Shown here one piece after another: positions 47,182 through 56,763 of a stretch of DNA of 64,000 bases. Position numbers and translations under genes: made by a program. Within the stretch, counting starts at the first letter, position 1. Every line of letters starts with the position of its first letter. This DNA is from Pseudomonas sp. FeN3W (GTDB lineage Bacteria > Pseudomonadota > Gammaproteobacteria > Pseudomonadales > Pseudomonadaceae): NCBI GenBank assembly GCA_030263805.2, contig CP136010.1, positions 310,001 through 374,000 on the forward strand. Direction: 5' to 3'. A model generated the notes under the pieces. It worked only from the letters and a program-made list of their open reading frames with translations. It did no database searches and was not told where the DNA came from.

Positions 47182-48213
47182 ATGTTCGCGCATAAACCGC
47201 TTATCGCCTGCTTCCTGCTCGGCTCGCTGCCGGGGCTGGCGCTGGCACAGGCTGTAACCACCCAGACCGGAAACGACAACGAAATCATCCTTGAGCAGAG
47301 TGGCGGCTCGAGTTCGGCGATCTTGCTGCAGCAAGGGAATGCGAACTTCTCGCGAGTCGAGCAGGGCGGCGGCGACACCTCGCTCCAGTCCACTCAGCTG
47401 GAGATTCTCCAAAGCGGATCATCCAACCAGGCGACGGTGTATCAGGCCAGCGATTACAACTTCGGGCATTTGGCAGCGGTCATGCAGCTAGGAGATGAGA
47501 ATTTCGCCGAGGTCGTGCAGGCCGATGGTAACGGCTCCCAGGCGACCATCCATCAGCAGGGCGCACGCAACACTCATCGGGTCGAGCAACTGTTCTATGC
47601 CAACGGACTGGAAAGCCGAACCTTCGGCACTGACAACCTCACCGAAGTCACTCAGAACGGTGCGGCGACTGCCACTACCCAGCAGTTCGGCAGCAACAAC
47701 CGGATAACCATCGACCAGAACGTGTTCGCCTATGGCGGGGCGGTCACCGTAGAACAGGATGGCGCCTTCAACGAAGCCGCGGTTACCCAGGTGGGCAGCC
47801 GTTATTACACGGGCGAGGTCAACTTGCGGCAGCTTGGCAGCGATAACAGTGCGCAAGTGGTGCAATGGGCGGGGTTCAGTAACCTCAGCTTTACCCAGAA
47901 CGGCATCGGCAACGAGCTGACGGCGAGGCAGGGCACGCGCACCGGAACGATTCGCGGCAGTTCGGTGGGCAACGACAACCGCGTCAATATCAGCCAGGAT
48001 TACGATGGTCCGGTGCTCGACATCGCTCAGAACGGTTCGGCCAACGAGATCGATGTGGTGCAGGATGCCGCCTATGGCACGGCTTCCATCAGCCAGACCG
48101 GCGATGCCAACGTCGCCGTGCTCAATCAGCTGACGGAATTCGCCGCGCCGCCGCCGAGTGCCACCATCATCCAGAACGGCACTGGCAACAGCACGTCGAT
48201 CACCCAACGCTGA
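47182..48213 (+). CDS. Exported curlin-repeat protein (CsgA/CsgB-like)
   Basis: A 343-aa protein with a signal peptide (LIACFLLGSLPGLALAQA) and then about 15 tandem units around a G-x-x-N core with flanking Gln, such as TQTGNDNEIILEQ, LQQGNANFSRVEQ, MQLGDENFAEVVQ, EQDGAFNEAAVTQ and IQNGTGNSTSITQ. This is the curlin repeat (Q-x-G-x2-N-x5-Q) of CsgA/CsgB amyloid subunits. The ATG at 47182 follows AAGGAG. CsgA is usually ~150 aa, so this is over twice as long. No csgC, csgE, csgF, csgG or csgD is adjacent, so secretion would need genes elsewhere. A surface amyloid or biofilm role is inferred only. Confidence 0.85.
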   Translation: MFAHKPLIACFLLGSLPGLALAQAVTTQTGNDNEIILEQSGGSSSAILLQQGNANFSRVEQGGGDTSLQSTQLEILQSGSSNQATVYQASDYNFGHLAAVMQLGDENFAEVVQADGNGSQATIHQQGARNTHRVEQLFYANGLESRTFGTDNLTEVTQNGAATATTQQFGSNNRITIDQNVFAYGGAVTVEQDGAFNEAAVTQVGSRYYTGEVNLRQLGSDNSAQVVQWAGFSNLSFTQNGIGNELTARQGTRTGTIRGSSVGNDNRVNISQDYDGPVLDIAQNGSANEIDVVQDAAYGTASISQTGDANVAVLNQLTEFAAPPPSATIIQNGTGNSTSITQR

Positions 48214-48304
48214 GCCGTGCTGACGCGGGCGCGTGCTCCGGCCTTGGCCCGTGTCGATTCCAGCGTGCATGCCCTGTTGTTGTCGCCGGCCATGCATGCG
48301 TTCG

Positions 48305-49465
48305 CTAGTTGCGAGCGCGCTTCATGCACGCAAGGTGGCGGTCATTGACCCGGTTGGCGAACCAGGCGGTGGTCAGGTTGCGGGTGATCTTCGGGCTTTC
48401 CAGCCGGATTCCCGGCAGCACCGCCCGAGGCAAGGGTTTGCCCGCGCGCTTTTCGGCCAGGGCGAAGACCTTTTCATACAGGTCGGTTTCCTCGAAACCG
48501 TGGCTGTCGCCGCGCTCGAGTGCGTTGCGAATCGCCGTCTCGCTCATGTCCAGCTTGCCCGCGAGCGCGCGAACCGCACGCTCGGTCTGACCGGCCTTGC
48601 TGCTGCCGTGAATGATCAGATCGCCGTCGAGGGCCAGCTTGATGCCACTGGCACGGCTGACTGCGGCCTGAAACGCGGCGTTGCGACTGGCGTACCAGCC
48701 GGCATTGAAGTCGGCGAAGCGGTACAGCGGTTCGCGATAGCTGGTCGGATAGTCGAGCAGGTGGGCGATGCCGAAATACATGCCACCACGGCGCGTGAAG
48801 ACTTCGTCGCGGATCGTGCCTTCCCGTTCATAGGGGTAGGTCCATCGGCGGTCCTCGGCAAAGGCGACGCTGACCTGCATCGGGCCGCCGGTCTTGACCG
48901 GGTTGAGCGTGCCGAACAACTGCTTGCCGAGCGGCATGATGCCGAGAAAGTCATCGAAGATCGCACTCAACTGCGCTTCGGTACGCACGGCGGCGATACG
49001 CTGGCTATAGGTCTTGCCGTTGGGCGACTTCACGTCCAGCGCCGCATCGACCACGAACCGCGGCACGTGCAGGCGGCCGGCACGCCGGTAGATTTCCTCT
49101 CGCGCGATCTTCGCCAGGCCGGGCACGGGCGGGGTCGCCTGGAACGTCGATTCCTGCACCGTCACGGCCAGTACCGAGCAGATGTTCTCATCGTTCGGCG
49201 GGATATCCAGCGCATCGAAGGCCGTGTAGATGTCCTGAGCCCAACCCTGGCGATCGGGGATGTCGGCCGGGATCAGGCGAGCGATCTTGGCGCGGACCTC
49301 TTCCGGCCTGGGCGCCGGGGGCTCGGGCTGCTGGGAGCCACAACCGGCAAGACCGAGCAACGCCGCTGCGGCGATTGCCGCCAGGAGTGAGCGGGTGTTG
49401 CCGGGAACGAGTCGGGTAGCGGCAGGGCGGTACGCCGTGCCGCAGGTTGAAAGCGAAATGGTCAT
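48305..49465 (-). CDS. DUF1615 family lipoprotein
   Basis: A 386-aa protein with a long N-terminal extension, then a hydrophobic signal and lipobox (LLAAIAAAALLGLAGCGSQ). The mature part has ENICSVLAVTVQESTFQATPPVPGL, GPMQVSVAFAED and RRGGMYFGIAHLLDYP, matching DUF1615. The function is not established; the ES/GPMQ pattern recalls lysozyme-like folds but this is weak. The GTG at codon 20 is an alternative start. It converges with the curlin-repeat gene. Confidence 0.83.
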   Translation of the reverse strand: MTISLSTCGTAYRPAATRLVPGNTRSLLAAIAAAALLGLAGCGSQQPEPPAPRPEEVRAKIARLIPADIPDRQGWAQDIYTAFDALDIPPNDENICSVLAVTVQESTFQATPPVPGLAKIAREEIYRRAGRLHVPRFVVDAALDVKSPNGKTYSQRIAAVRTEAQLSAIFDDFLGIMPLGKQLFGTLNPVKTGGPMQVSVAFAEDRRWTYPYEREGTIRDEVFTRRGGMYFGIAHLLDYPTSYREPLYRFADFNAGWYASRNAAFQAAVSRASGIKLALDGDLIIHGSSKAGQTERAVRALAGKLDMSETAIRNALERGDSHGFEETDLYEKVFALAEKRAGKPLPRAVLPGIRLESPKITRNLTTAWFANRVNDRHLACMKRARN

Positions 49466-49629
49466 GCGGTCCTGAATGTAATGAGCGCCTGGGGCTCGGA
49501 CAGCAAAACAGCCGACACCGTTCGGCCTCTTTCAGAAACCGCTTGCCGAATACCGGCGTGCACCTGGCCGCCCATGAGCCAGCGCTGCGACGCGCCGTCA
49601 TTGGCTTACCAGACCCGCCCGCGAGGGAC

Positions 49630-49866
49630 CTAGAAATCGTGACAGTTCGGACCTTGGCGCAGGTACGTGGTTTCGTGGGTTTCGCCCTTGGAATCCACAT
49701 AGATCATCCGGGCCGTCACGACTTCGCAGCCGCCGGCAGGCACGTCTAGCGAAATAACCTTGGCGATGTCCAGCTTGTCGCCATATTGATAGGCCTTGGG
49801 TTCATCGGCGGCATACGCCAGCTGCGCACTGAGTACCAGGCCGGCAATCCAGATCAGTTTGTTCAC
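49630..49866 (-). CDS. DUF2790 small exported protein
   Basis: A 78-aa protein starting with GTG at 49866 (GGAGGTTACCT just upstream). It has a signal peptide (MNKLIWIAGLVLSAQLAYA), then YQYGDKLDIAKVISLDVPAGGCEVVTARMIYVDSKG and a second Cys near the end. The LDIAKVIS and the two Cys are the DUF2790 pattern common in Pseudomonas. It is probably periplasmic with one disulfide. Function unknown. Confidence 0.82.
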   Translation of the reverse strand: MNKLIWIAGLVLSAQLAYAADEPKAYQYGDKLDIAKVISLDVPAGGCEVVTARMIYVDSKGETHETTYLRQGPNCHDF

Positions 49867-50139
49867 AGGTAACCTCCAGAGCGCCTGCGGGTCGACGGGG
49901 CGAAGGCAGGCATTTCTTGCGTACAGCGCCTGCCAAATGGCAGACGTCGGAAAATAAACGAGGCTGCCACGAGGGAAAGCAGCCAAAAGGTGGCAGGACG
50001 ACCGATCGAAGGAGCGCTCGACCGACGAAGGAGCGGACGGGCGTTAGCGTCCGTAGCCACCCGCCAATTTTAGTGGGCGACCAGGAGGGGAAAAACCGCG
50101 CCAGCAGTGAAGCACCTTTACCCGCCACGCAACAATCGA

Positions 50140-51075
50140 TCAGGCCCAATGTGCCGGGTCCTGAATGATGCGGTGGTAGTCGGCGAATGCGCGTGGCAGC
50201 TCCAGCGCGAGAAAGTCGACCCAGGTCTTGATCTTCGCATCGAGAAAACGCCGGGACGGGTAGAGCGCATGGATCTGCCTTTCCTGCAGGCGATGGCGGG
50301 GCAACAGGCGCAGCAGGGCACCGCGCTGCAGGGCCGGAGCCGCGACATAGTCGGGCAGCAGACAGATGCCCATGCCGGCTTCTGCTGCGCTGGCCATGGC
50401 TTCAGCAACGTTGACCTTGAACGCTTCGCCAGGGCGAATCACGTCCTCGACACCGTCTGCGACGAAGCGCCATTCATCCGCGAAGCCTGGGTCCGCCAGG
50501 CGCAGACAGCGGTGCTGATGCAGGTCGCGCGGCTGCCGCGGTACGCCATGTTGTTCGAGATAAGCGGGTGCCGCGCAGAGCACATTGCCCACCGTTCCCA
50601 ATCGCTGGGCGATCAGTTCCGAATCCGGCAGCTCGCGGGAGAGCGTGATGATGACATCGAGTCCGGCTTCCAGCAGGTCGGGCTGGTGTTGCGAAAGGGT
50701 CAGGTCGAGGCTGACTTCGGGGTAGCGCTCACCGTATCTTCCAGCCAGACCCGCCAGCAGCTGGATGCCCAGACCCGTCGTCGAGTGCACGCGCAGGCGC
50801 CCGCGCGGGGTCAGATGGGCTCCGCAGGCTTCCGCCTGTGCCTGGTCCAGCTGCGCCAGAATCTCGCGCGATCGCTCGAGAAAACGTGCGCCAACCTCGG
50901 TCAGCGCCAGACGCCGCGTGGTGCGGTTGAGCAGGCGCGCGTGGAGGTGATTCTCCAACTCCGCCACCAGCCGGGAAACCTGCGCGGTGGATGTGTCGGC
51001 CAGCTTCGCCGCGGCGGTGAAGCTGCCGGTATCGACCACCCGGACGAATACCCGCATCGCTTGCAGCATGTCCAT
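50140..51075 (-). CDS. LysR family regulator next to the efflux operon
   Basis: This 311-aa LysR protein has its helix-turn-helix at MRVFVRVVDTGSFTAAAKLADTSTAQVSRLVAELENHL and a CrgA-like effector domain. It lies 19 bp downstream of the outer-membrane factor gene on the same strand, so it may be the last gene of the FUSC–DUF1656–HlyD–OMF operon and feed back on it. Many LysR regulators of AaeAB-type efflux (for example AaeR) are divergent; here the divergent regulator is instead AraC type. Effector unknown. Confidence 0.87.
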   Translation of the reverse strand: MDMLQAMRVFVRVVDTGSFTAAAKLADTSTAQVSRLVAELENHLHARLLNRTTRRLALTEVGARFLERSREILAQLDQAQAEACGAHLTPRGRLRVHSTTGLGIQLLAGLAGRYGERYPEVSLDLTLSQHQPDLLEAGLDVIITLSRELPDSELIAQRLGTVGNVLCAAPAYLEQHGVPRQPRDLHQHRCLRLADPGFADEWRFVADGVEDVIRPGEAFKVNVAEAMASAAEAGMGICLLPDYVAAPALQRGALLRLLPRHRLQERQIHALYPSRRFLDAKIKTWVDFLALELPRAFADYHRIIQDPAHWA

Positions 51076-51094
51076 CGACTACGGCCTCTGTGGG

Positions 51095-52567
51095 TTATTG
51101 GCCGGGCACGGCCGGCGATGGGCTTTCAACCCGCGCCGATGCCGTTTGCGTGCCTTGCCAACCGCCGCCCAGCGCAAGGAACAGGTTCACCTGATCCTGC
51201 GACAGCTGGGCCTGGGATGCCGCCAGAGCGGCTTCGGCGGTCGCCAGGGTGCGCTCGGCGTCAAGGCTGTCGAGATAGGCCAGTCGTCCTTCCTGATACA
51301 GCCGGCGCGTATGGTCCGCGGCGTTTCGCGCGGCATCGCGTGCTTCGTGCAGCGCCTGGTCACGATGCAGGTCGTGGGCGTAGCGCGTGAGCAAGGTTTG
51401 GGTCTCGCGCAAGGCGTCGAGCACAACCCCGTCGAAGCGGGCGAGGGCGGCAGCGGCTCCGGCTTCGCTGGCGCGAATGCGCGCGCGATCGACCTGGGTC
51501 GGGAAATGCCAGCTGATCGATGGGCCGAATTCCCAGCGGCGGGTCACCGGATCACCGAGGTGTTCGAGCACTCCGGTGTAACCGGCCGAAGCGCCGAGAC
51601 TGACCTGCGGATACATCATCGCCGTGGCGACGCCGATCTGTGCCGTAGCAGAGGCGAGGGCGCGCTCGGCCGCTCGGACGTCCGGGCGGCGCTTGAGCAG
51701 GGCGGTGCCATCACCTACCGGGATCGCCTGGCGCAGCTGTGGCGCGTGACTGCAGGCGTTAACCGCCGCGGGAAGGTCTCCCGGCGTTCGGCCGAGCAGG
51801 GCGGCGAGCTGATACAACGCGGCCGCCTTCTTCGCTTCGAACGGCGGCAGCTCGGCACGCAGAGCCTCCAGCTGGGCGTGGGCGCGGGACACATCGACTT
51901 CGTTGCCCCGGCCACCCTCGAACAGGCGCTCGGCGACATCCAGCTGTCGCTGCTGAATTGCCAGTGAATGCTGCGCAATCGTCAGCTCTTCGCTGGCATG
52001 ACAGGCCGACATATAGCTGTGTACCACCCCGGCCACTGCGGTTATGCGGGCCGTATCGAGCAATGCGGCACTGGCGTCGGCATCGGCTCCGGCTGCTTCC
52101 GCGGCGCGATGCAGCTGACCGAACAGATCGAGCTGGTAACCCACGCTGAGGCCGGCGTCGGCGAGGATCATCACGGGGATTTTTTCCTCCAGGGCCAGTG
52201 CTTCGCTGGACAGCTGGCCGCGTGCAACCGAGCCGTTGCCGCCGACCACGACCTCCTGCGCGTGGTGCGCCATCTGGAAGCCTTCATAGGCGCGACGCAG
52301 GTTGTGATAGGCCTGGCGCACGTCGGCATTGCCGATCAGGGCTTCACTCACCAGCTGATCGAGCGTCGAGTCGTCATAAAGCTTCCACCAGTCATCCGGC
52401 AGAGGCGCCTGTTCGACCCGCTCGTTGCCGGCCAGATCGAAGGGCTTCTGCGCAGCCGCCTGCAAGGCCACGGCTTCGTCCGGCACGCGGTAGTCCGGGC
52501 CCACCGCGCTGCAGGCGGCAAGCAGCGCAGTCAGCGCGAACGGCAGTGCGTATGCCGCGCGACTCAT
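51095..52567 (-). CDS. Outer-membrane efflux lipoprotein (NodT/OprM family)
   Basis: A 490-aa protein with lipobox LLAACSAVGPDYRVP, the coiled-coil TolC-type repeats (SVGYQLDLFGQLHRAAEAAGAD, RPDVRAAERALASATAQIGVATAMM) and DSLDAERTLATAEAALAASQAQLSQDQVNLFLALGGGW. The ATG at 52567 overlaps the HlyD stop (ATGA). It would give this FUSC/HlyD pair its own outer-membrane exit. The longer frame upstream is a shadow of the HlyD gene. Confidence 0.9.
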   Translation of the reverse strand: MSRAAYALPFALTALLAACSAVGPDYRVPDEAVALQAAAQKPFDLAGNERVEQAPLPDDWWKLYDDSTLDQLVSEALIGNADVRQAYHNLRRAYEGFQMAHHAQEVVVGGNGSVARGQLSSEALALEEKIPVMILADAGLSVGYQLDLFGQLHRAAEAAGADADASAALLDTARITAVAGVVHSYMSACHASEELTIAQHSLAIQQRQLDVAERLFEGGRGNEVDVSRAHAQLEALRAELPPFEAKKAAALYQLAALLGRTPGDLPAAVNACSHAPQLRQAIPVGDGTALLKRRPDVRAAERALASATAQIGVATAMMYPQVSLGASAGYTGVLEHLGDPVTRRWEFGPSISWHFPTQVDRARIRASEAGAAAALARFDGVVLDALRETQTLLTRYAHDLHRDQALHEARDAARNAADHTRRLYQEGRLAYLDSLDAERTLATAEAALAASQAQLSQDQVNLFLALGGGWQGTQTASARVESPSPAVPGQ

Positions 52568-53463
52568 TGTTTGACCGTCGCCGATGTGTCGCGCGACCAC
52601 GGCAGCACGGACAGCGTCGCGGTACGGCCGACCACCAGGCGGATGTCGCTCTGTTGGGCGTCGTCCAGCACCACGCGAACCGGAATTCGCTGCGCCAGGC
52701 GCACCCAGGTGAAGCTCGGGTCGATATTGGGCAGCAGCGAGTTGCCGCGCACACGGTCGCGATCCTCGATGCCCGCGGCGATGCTCTGCACATGGCCGTG
52801 CAGATGCTGCGCTTCGCCCATGATGTGGATGTCCACCGGCTGCCCGATCTCGATGGCGTGCAGCTTGGTTTCTTCGAAGTAGCCTTCGACACGCAGTGAG
52901 TCGGTATCGACGATCGACAGCACCGGCGTACCGGTTTTCACGTAATCGCCCACGCGCATCGTCTGGTCGCCGAGATAGCCATCCACCGGACTGAGCACGG
53001 TGGTGCGTTCGAGATCCAGACGCGCCACGCCGAGGGCGGCCTCGGCCGTGGCCAGGGCGGCAGCGGCGCGCTTGACCTGGGTGTCGCCAATCTCGACGGT
53101 TTCTGCGGCGATCAGGTCTTTCAGCACCCGATTGCGCTTGGCTTCGCGTTGCGCCTGATCCAGCTGCGCGCGGCGTTCGAGCACCGCGGCTCGGGCTTCG
53201 TCGACCGCCAGTTCGAAGCGCGCCCGATCGATCACGAACAGCACCTGGCCGCGGCTGACCTTCTGGTTGTCGCGCACGTGCAGTTCGGTCACCAGCCCGG
53301 AAACATCCGGTGCGACCTGAATGATGTCGGCGTGCACATGGCCGTCGCGGGTCCAGGGTGCCTCCATGTAGTAGTCCCACAGGTGCAGGCTGACGACGAC
53401 GGCGATGGTGACCGCCAGCAGGGTCAGCAGCACCGAGCCGGCGGCGGGTATCCATTTCTTCAC
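52564..53463 (-). CDS. HlyD/AaeA-type periplasmic adaptor
   Basis: A 299-aa protein with one N-terminal membrane helix (VLLTLLAVTIAVVVSLHLW), then YMEAPWTRDGHVHADIIQVAPDVSGLVTELHVRDNQ, a short alpha-hairpin and LDLERTTVLSPVDGYLGDQTMRVGDYV. This is the AaeA/EmrA-like family that pairs with FUSC permeases. It spans the periplasm to the outer-membrane factor encoded by the overlapping downstream gene. Confidence 0.9.
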   Translation of the reverse strand: MKKWIPAAGSVLLTLLAVTIAVVVSLHLWDYYMEAPWTRDGHVHADIIQVAPDVSGLVTELHVRDNQKVSRGQVLFVIDRARFELAVDEARAAVLERRAQLDQAQREAKRNRVLKDLIAAETVEIGDTQVKRAAAALATAEAALGVARLDLERTTVLSPVDGYLGDQTMRVGDYVKTGTPVLSIVDTDSLRVEGYFEETKLHAIEIGQPVDIHIMGEAQHLHGHVQSIAAGIEDRDRVRGNSLLPNIDPSFTWVRLAQRIPVRVVLDDAQQSDIRLVVGRTATLSVLPWSRDTSATVKQ

Positions 53464-53466
53464 GAT

Positions 53467-53670
53467 TCACATCCGGGGTAGGAGATTGAACAGGGCCCCG
53501 AGCACGATGATGTACAGGGCGAGGTTGAACAGCGGCGGATGCCAGACCCAGCGGTAGAAGCCGGTACGCTGCAGCACGGTGGCGAGCAGGCTTTTGACGC
53601 CGTAGGCCGCCAGCATGGCAACCAGCAGGACCGGCACATAGACGCCGTACACATCGAGGTGACCGGTCAT
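53467..53670 (-). CDS. DUF1656 small membrane protein (AaeX-like)
   Basis: A 67-aa protein with two membrane segments (VYVPVLLVAMLAAYGVKSLLA and WHPPLFNLALYIIVLGALFNLL). DUF1656/AaeX proteins are constant partners of AaeA–AaeB pumps. It overlaps the FUSC gene by four bases and lies 3 bp before the HlyD gene. Function as a small subunit is presumed. Confidence 0.87.
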   Translation of the reverse strand: MTGHLDVYGVYVPVLLVAMLAAYGVKSLLATVLQRTGFYRWVWHPPLFNLALYIIVLGALFNLLPRM

Positions 53671-55733
53671 GCGTACGCTCCAGCGGAAGAGGGGCCAGCT
53701 GCGGGTGACGGACCTTCCCGGTGCGCACGCACGCTGGCCGATGCATCGGCGAAAAGCGCCAGGCGTAAGCCGTGCACGGCTTGCGCCGCCTGGTGTGCGC
53801 TGGGCGAAGCGTCACGCTGCAGAGCGAGCAATGCGGCCTCGAGCGCGTCGCGTAAGGGCTCCGGCGCCGGCAATTGGCTACGCGCGGCAGCGCAGGCAAG
53901 GAAATACGCGCGAATCATGCCCAGTACAGGCTGCAGATTCTGCTGGATGGCTGGCGTCGGCCGCAGTTCGCGCAGTTCGAGCAGGCGAAAGCCGACGCGC
54001 AGCTCGCGCGTGGCGTCGTTCAGCGCCAGGCGGTCATCATCCAGCTGAGCCAGGCGGGGCAACAGCTGGGCGATACGGTCGATGAAACTCGAGGCATCAT
54101 CGGCTTCGTTGCGCGAGCGCTGCATGTCTGCCAGCGCCGCCAGGCTCAGCCAGCCGTGCCGCACCAATCGCCGCGCAGCCCAGAGCGTGCCGAACGGCCG
54201 GGTCAGGCGGGCCCAGACGAAGGCGAAGAGCACGCCCAGCGCAGTGGACAGCGCGATGTCGGCGAACAGCTGGAAATCGGCATGGTAACTGTCCTGAAGC
54301 GTGATGTTGGAGATCGTCTGCACCGCAATCACGATCACCGTCCCGGCGTGTTGCGGCCGACCGGCGAGGGTGCCAAGCAACAGCAGCGGCACGGCGAGCA
54401 GAATGGCCAGGCTGCCGAAATCGTGCACGTTGGGCATCAACGCGAAGAGGAAGATGCCGGCAGCCGTGGAGGAGATCAGCGTGGCGACCAGAAACGACTT
54501 GATGAACGGCGCCGGATTGTCCTGACTGGCGAAGAAACAGCCTGCCACCGCGGCGATGAACACGCCGCTATAGCCGTGCTCCCAACCGGAAACGAACCAC
54601 AGCATGCTCAGGCAGAACACCGACAGTGCTACCGAAGCCGCGGTGAATGCCAGCAGGCCGTAGTCATAGTGGCGTGGCCCGCCCACCAGTTGCTGTACGT
54701 GATAGCGCAGTGCCGATGCCGCCTCGGGATGGCCCTCATGAAACTGCTGGTAGAGGTCGAGGCAGTCCTGCCACAGGTCGATCAACGCGCGCAGCTGGCG
54801 CAGGCCACTGTCGATCGCCAGGGCATGCGCCGGGTGGCTGTCGCCCAGCCAGGCCGCCAGCTGCAGGCTGCGTTCGCGCAAATGCTCGCCGTGCCCGACC
54901 TCGGCATCGGACTGGATCCAGCGATCCACCTCCTGCAGGTAATCCACCAGCTCCGGCAACAAGCCCTGTAGCTCGGCCTGAAGCCGGTGCAGCGAATCCG
55001 CGGTGGAAATCAGCTGCGGCATCAACATCGCCATGCGCGCGCGGAATTCGCGAGCGTGGATGGTCGAGAGATGGCTGCTGCTGTCGTAGCTCAGGTGGCT
55101 GATCATTGCGTCCAACCCCATCACATCCACCAGCAGCGCATTCAGCGCACGTTGGTCGGCCTCGCCCAGGTGCTGGGTATTGAGCATCCGGCTGACGGCG
55201 CCGCGCCCGTCGCGCAGCAGCAGGTGCATTTTCGCCGCGAGGGTCGGCGCGATACGGTTGGGAAACAGCACGGCGTTCACCACGCTGGCGCAGACGATAC
55301 CGAGCAGAATCTCCTCGGAGCGCGCCAGGGCCACATCGAAGATGGTCGATGGGTGATTGACCTCGGCGAGACTGATCAGCGGCACCGTATAGGCGGCGAG
55401 TAGAAAGATGTAGCTACGTGGCGAGCGGTCCAGCAACGAGAGAAAGAGCAGGGCGCCGATCCATAGCGAGATCGCCAGGCTCAGCATCACCGGTTGTTGA
55501 GCGAACGTCGGCAGAAGCACGACCGATGCAGCTGCGCCGAGCAGCGTGCCCAGCGCGCGATAGATCGCCTTCGAACGTGTCGCCCCTGACAACGGATGCG
55601 ACACGACGTAAACCGAGGCCATCGCCCAGTAAGGGTTTTCCAGTGGTATCGCCAGTGCGATGTACAGCGCAAGCAAGGCGGCAATCAGCGCCTTGGCCGA
55701 AAACAGCCATTCGCGCCAGGTTGGCATATTCAT
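53667..55733 (-). CDS. FUSC family inner-membrane transporter (AaeB-like)
   Basis: A 688-aa protein with two six-helix FUSC blocks (residues ~10–170 and ~370–530; for example NPYWAMASVYVVSHPLSGATRSKAIYRALGTLLGAAASV and LPNVHDFGSLAILLAVPLLLLGTLAG) and long soluble helical regions after each. AaeB exports aromatic carboxylic acids such as p-hydroxybenzoate in E. coli. The ATG at 55733 (MNMPTWREWLFSAKAL) is chosen because upstream sequence lacks family similarity. It is the first gene of FUSC–DUF1656–HlyD–OMF(–LysR). The substrate here is inferred only. Confidence 0.9.
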   Translation of the reverse strand: MNMPTWREWLFSAKALIAALLALYIALAIPLENPYWAMASVYVVSHPLSGATRSKAIYRALGTLLGAAASVVLLPTFAQQPVMLSLAISLWIGALLFLSLLDRSPRSYIFLLAAYTVPLISLAEVNHPSTIFDVALARSEEILLGIVCASVVNAVLFPNRIAPTLAAKMHLLLRDGRGAVSRMLNTQHLGEADQRALNALLVDVMGLDAMISHLSYDSSSHLSTIHAREFRARMAMLMPQLISTADSLHRLQAELQGLLPELVDYLQEVDRWIQSDAEVGHGEHLRERSLQLAAWLGDSHPAHALAIDSGLRQLRALIDLWQDCLDLYQQFHEGHPEAASALRYHVQQLVGGPRHYDYGLLAFTAASVALSVFCLSMLWFVSGWEHGYSGVFIAAVAGCFFASQDNPAPFIKSFLVATLISSTAAGIFLFALMPNVHDFGSLAILLAVPLLLLGTLAGRPQHAGTVIVIAVQTISNITLQDSYHADFQLFADIALSTALGVLFAFVWARLTRPFGTLWAARRLVRHGWLSLAALADMQRSRNEADDASSFIDRIAQLLPRLAQLDDDRLALNDATRELRVGFRLLELRELRPTPAIQQNLQPVLGMIRAYFLACAAARSQLPAPEPLRDALEAALLALQRDASPSAHQAAQAVHGLRLALFADASASVRAHREGPSPAAGPSSAGAYA

Positions 55734-55899
55734 AGCGTTCGTTTTTTGGAGGCGTGGGCCAGAGGCGGGATAGGGCGCGGCCGTCACGCTGCAACACAGA
55801 TGGTTACATTTAACGTCAAAGGCGCATGACAAACTGAACAACCATTAGGACAAACAGTACATTTTTTCGCACCGAATAGCGGCACGACGACAGGAAATC

Positions 55900-56763
55900 A
55901 TGAGCAAACGCATTCCCAACTATGCCTTGTATGGCCAGGCAGCATTGCCCGCATGGCAGGACCTGTTGCATCTGGAATGGATCAACGAGCGCGGCGACAT
56001 GCATCAGCGCGAAATCAAACCGCATCAGCATGACTCGCTACTGCAAATCGTCTATGTACGTAGTGGCGAGGGCGAAGTTTCGCTGGAAAACAGCCGCATG
56101 GGCTTCCGTGCGCCGTGCCTGATCCTGCTGCCGCAGCGCACCGTGCATGCCTTTCGCTACAGCCCCGAAACTGACGGGCCGGTCATCACGGCAGCACAGC
56201 GACCGCTGGAGTCGATGGCGCGAATTCTGTCCAGTGACTTGCTGGCCTTGATGCAACGTCCGGCCGTAGTGCCGCTGCCGTGGGATGCGAATGGCGAAGA
56301 GCCGATTTGGCCTCTGATCCAGCTGATCCAGGCGGAAGCGCACAGCCAGGAGAGCGGCAATGTCGCGGCCGGGCACGCGTTGTTGCTCGCGTTACTCGTA
56401 CATGTCGTTCGACTGGAACAGCCGGTGCCGATCCCTCGGCCAGCCAATGGCAGGCGTTCCCAGCTGCTGAGGCAGTTTCGCGAGTTGGTCGACGCGCATT
56501 TCAAACAGCATTGGCCGCTTGGTCTGTACGCCGAAGCGCTGGGAATCACTCCAGTCACACTGGGCCGAGCCTGCCGCGAAGGCCTGGGTGAATCACCGAC
56601 CGCGATCATCAACGAGCGAGTCGTTCGCGAAGCACAACGGCAGCTGGCGTACACCGCGCTCGACATCCAACAGATCGCCCGAGACCTTGGCTTCGACGAC
56701 GCCGCATACTTCAGCCGTTTCTTTCGCAAGCAGACCGGACTCAAACCCAGCGAATTTCTGTGA
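55900..56763 (+). CDS. AraC family regulator, PobR-like
   Basis: A 287-aa protein with an N-terminal cupin sensor domain (KPHQHDSLLQIVYVRSGEGEVSLENSRM) and C-terminal double helix-turn-helix (LGLYAEALGITPVTLGRACREGLGESPTAII; IQQIARDLGFDDAAYFSRFFRKQTGLKPSEF). The arrangement matches AraC-type PobR regulators of p-hydroxybenzoate genes. It is divergent from the FUSC gene with a ~165-bp shared promoter region, so it likely controls that efflux operon in response to an aromatic acid. AGGAAATC precedes the ATG. Confidence 0.88.
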   Translation: MSKRIPNYALYGQAALPAWQDLLHLEWINERGDMHQREIKPHQHDSLLQIVYVRSGEGEVSLENSRMGFRAPCLILLPQRTVHAFRYSPETDGPVITAAQRPLESMARILSSDLLALMQRPAVVPLPWDANGEEPIWPLIQLIQAEAHSQESGNVAAGHALLLALLVHVVRLEQPVPIPRPANGRRSQLLRQFRELVDAHFKQHWPLGLYAEALGITPVTLGRACREGLGESPTAIINERVVREAQRQLAYTALDIQQIARDLGFDDAAYFSRFFRKQTGLKPSEFL

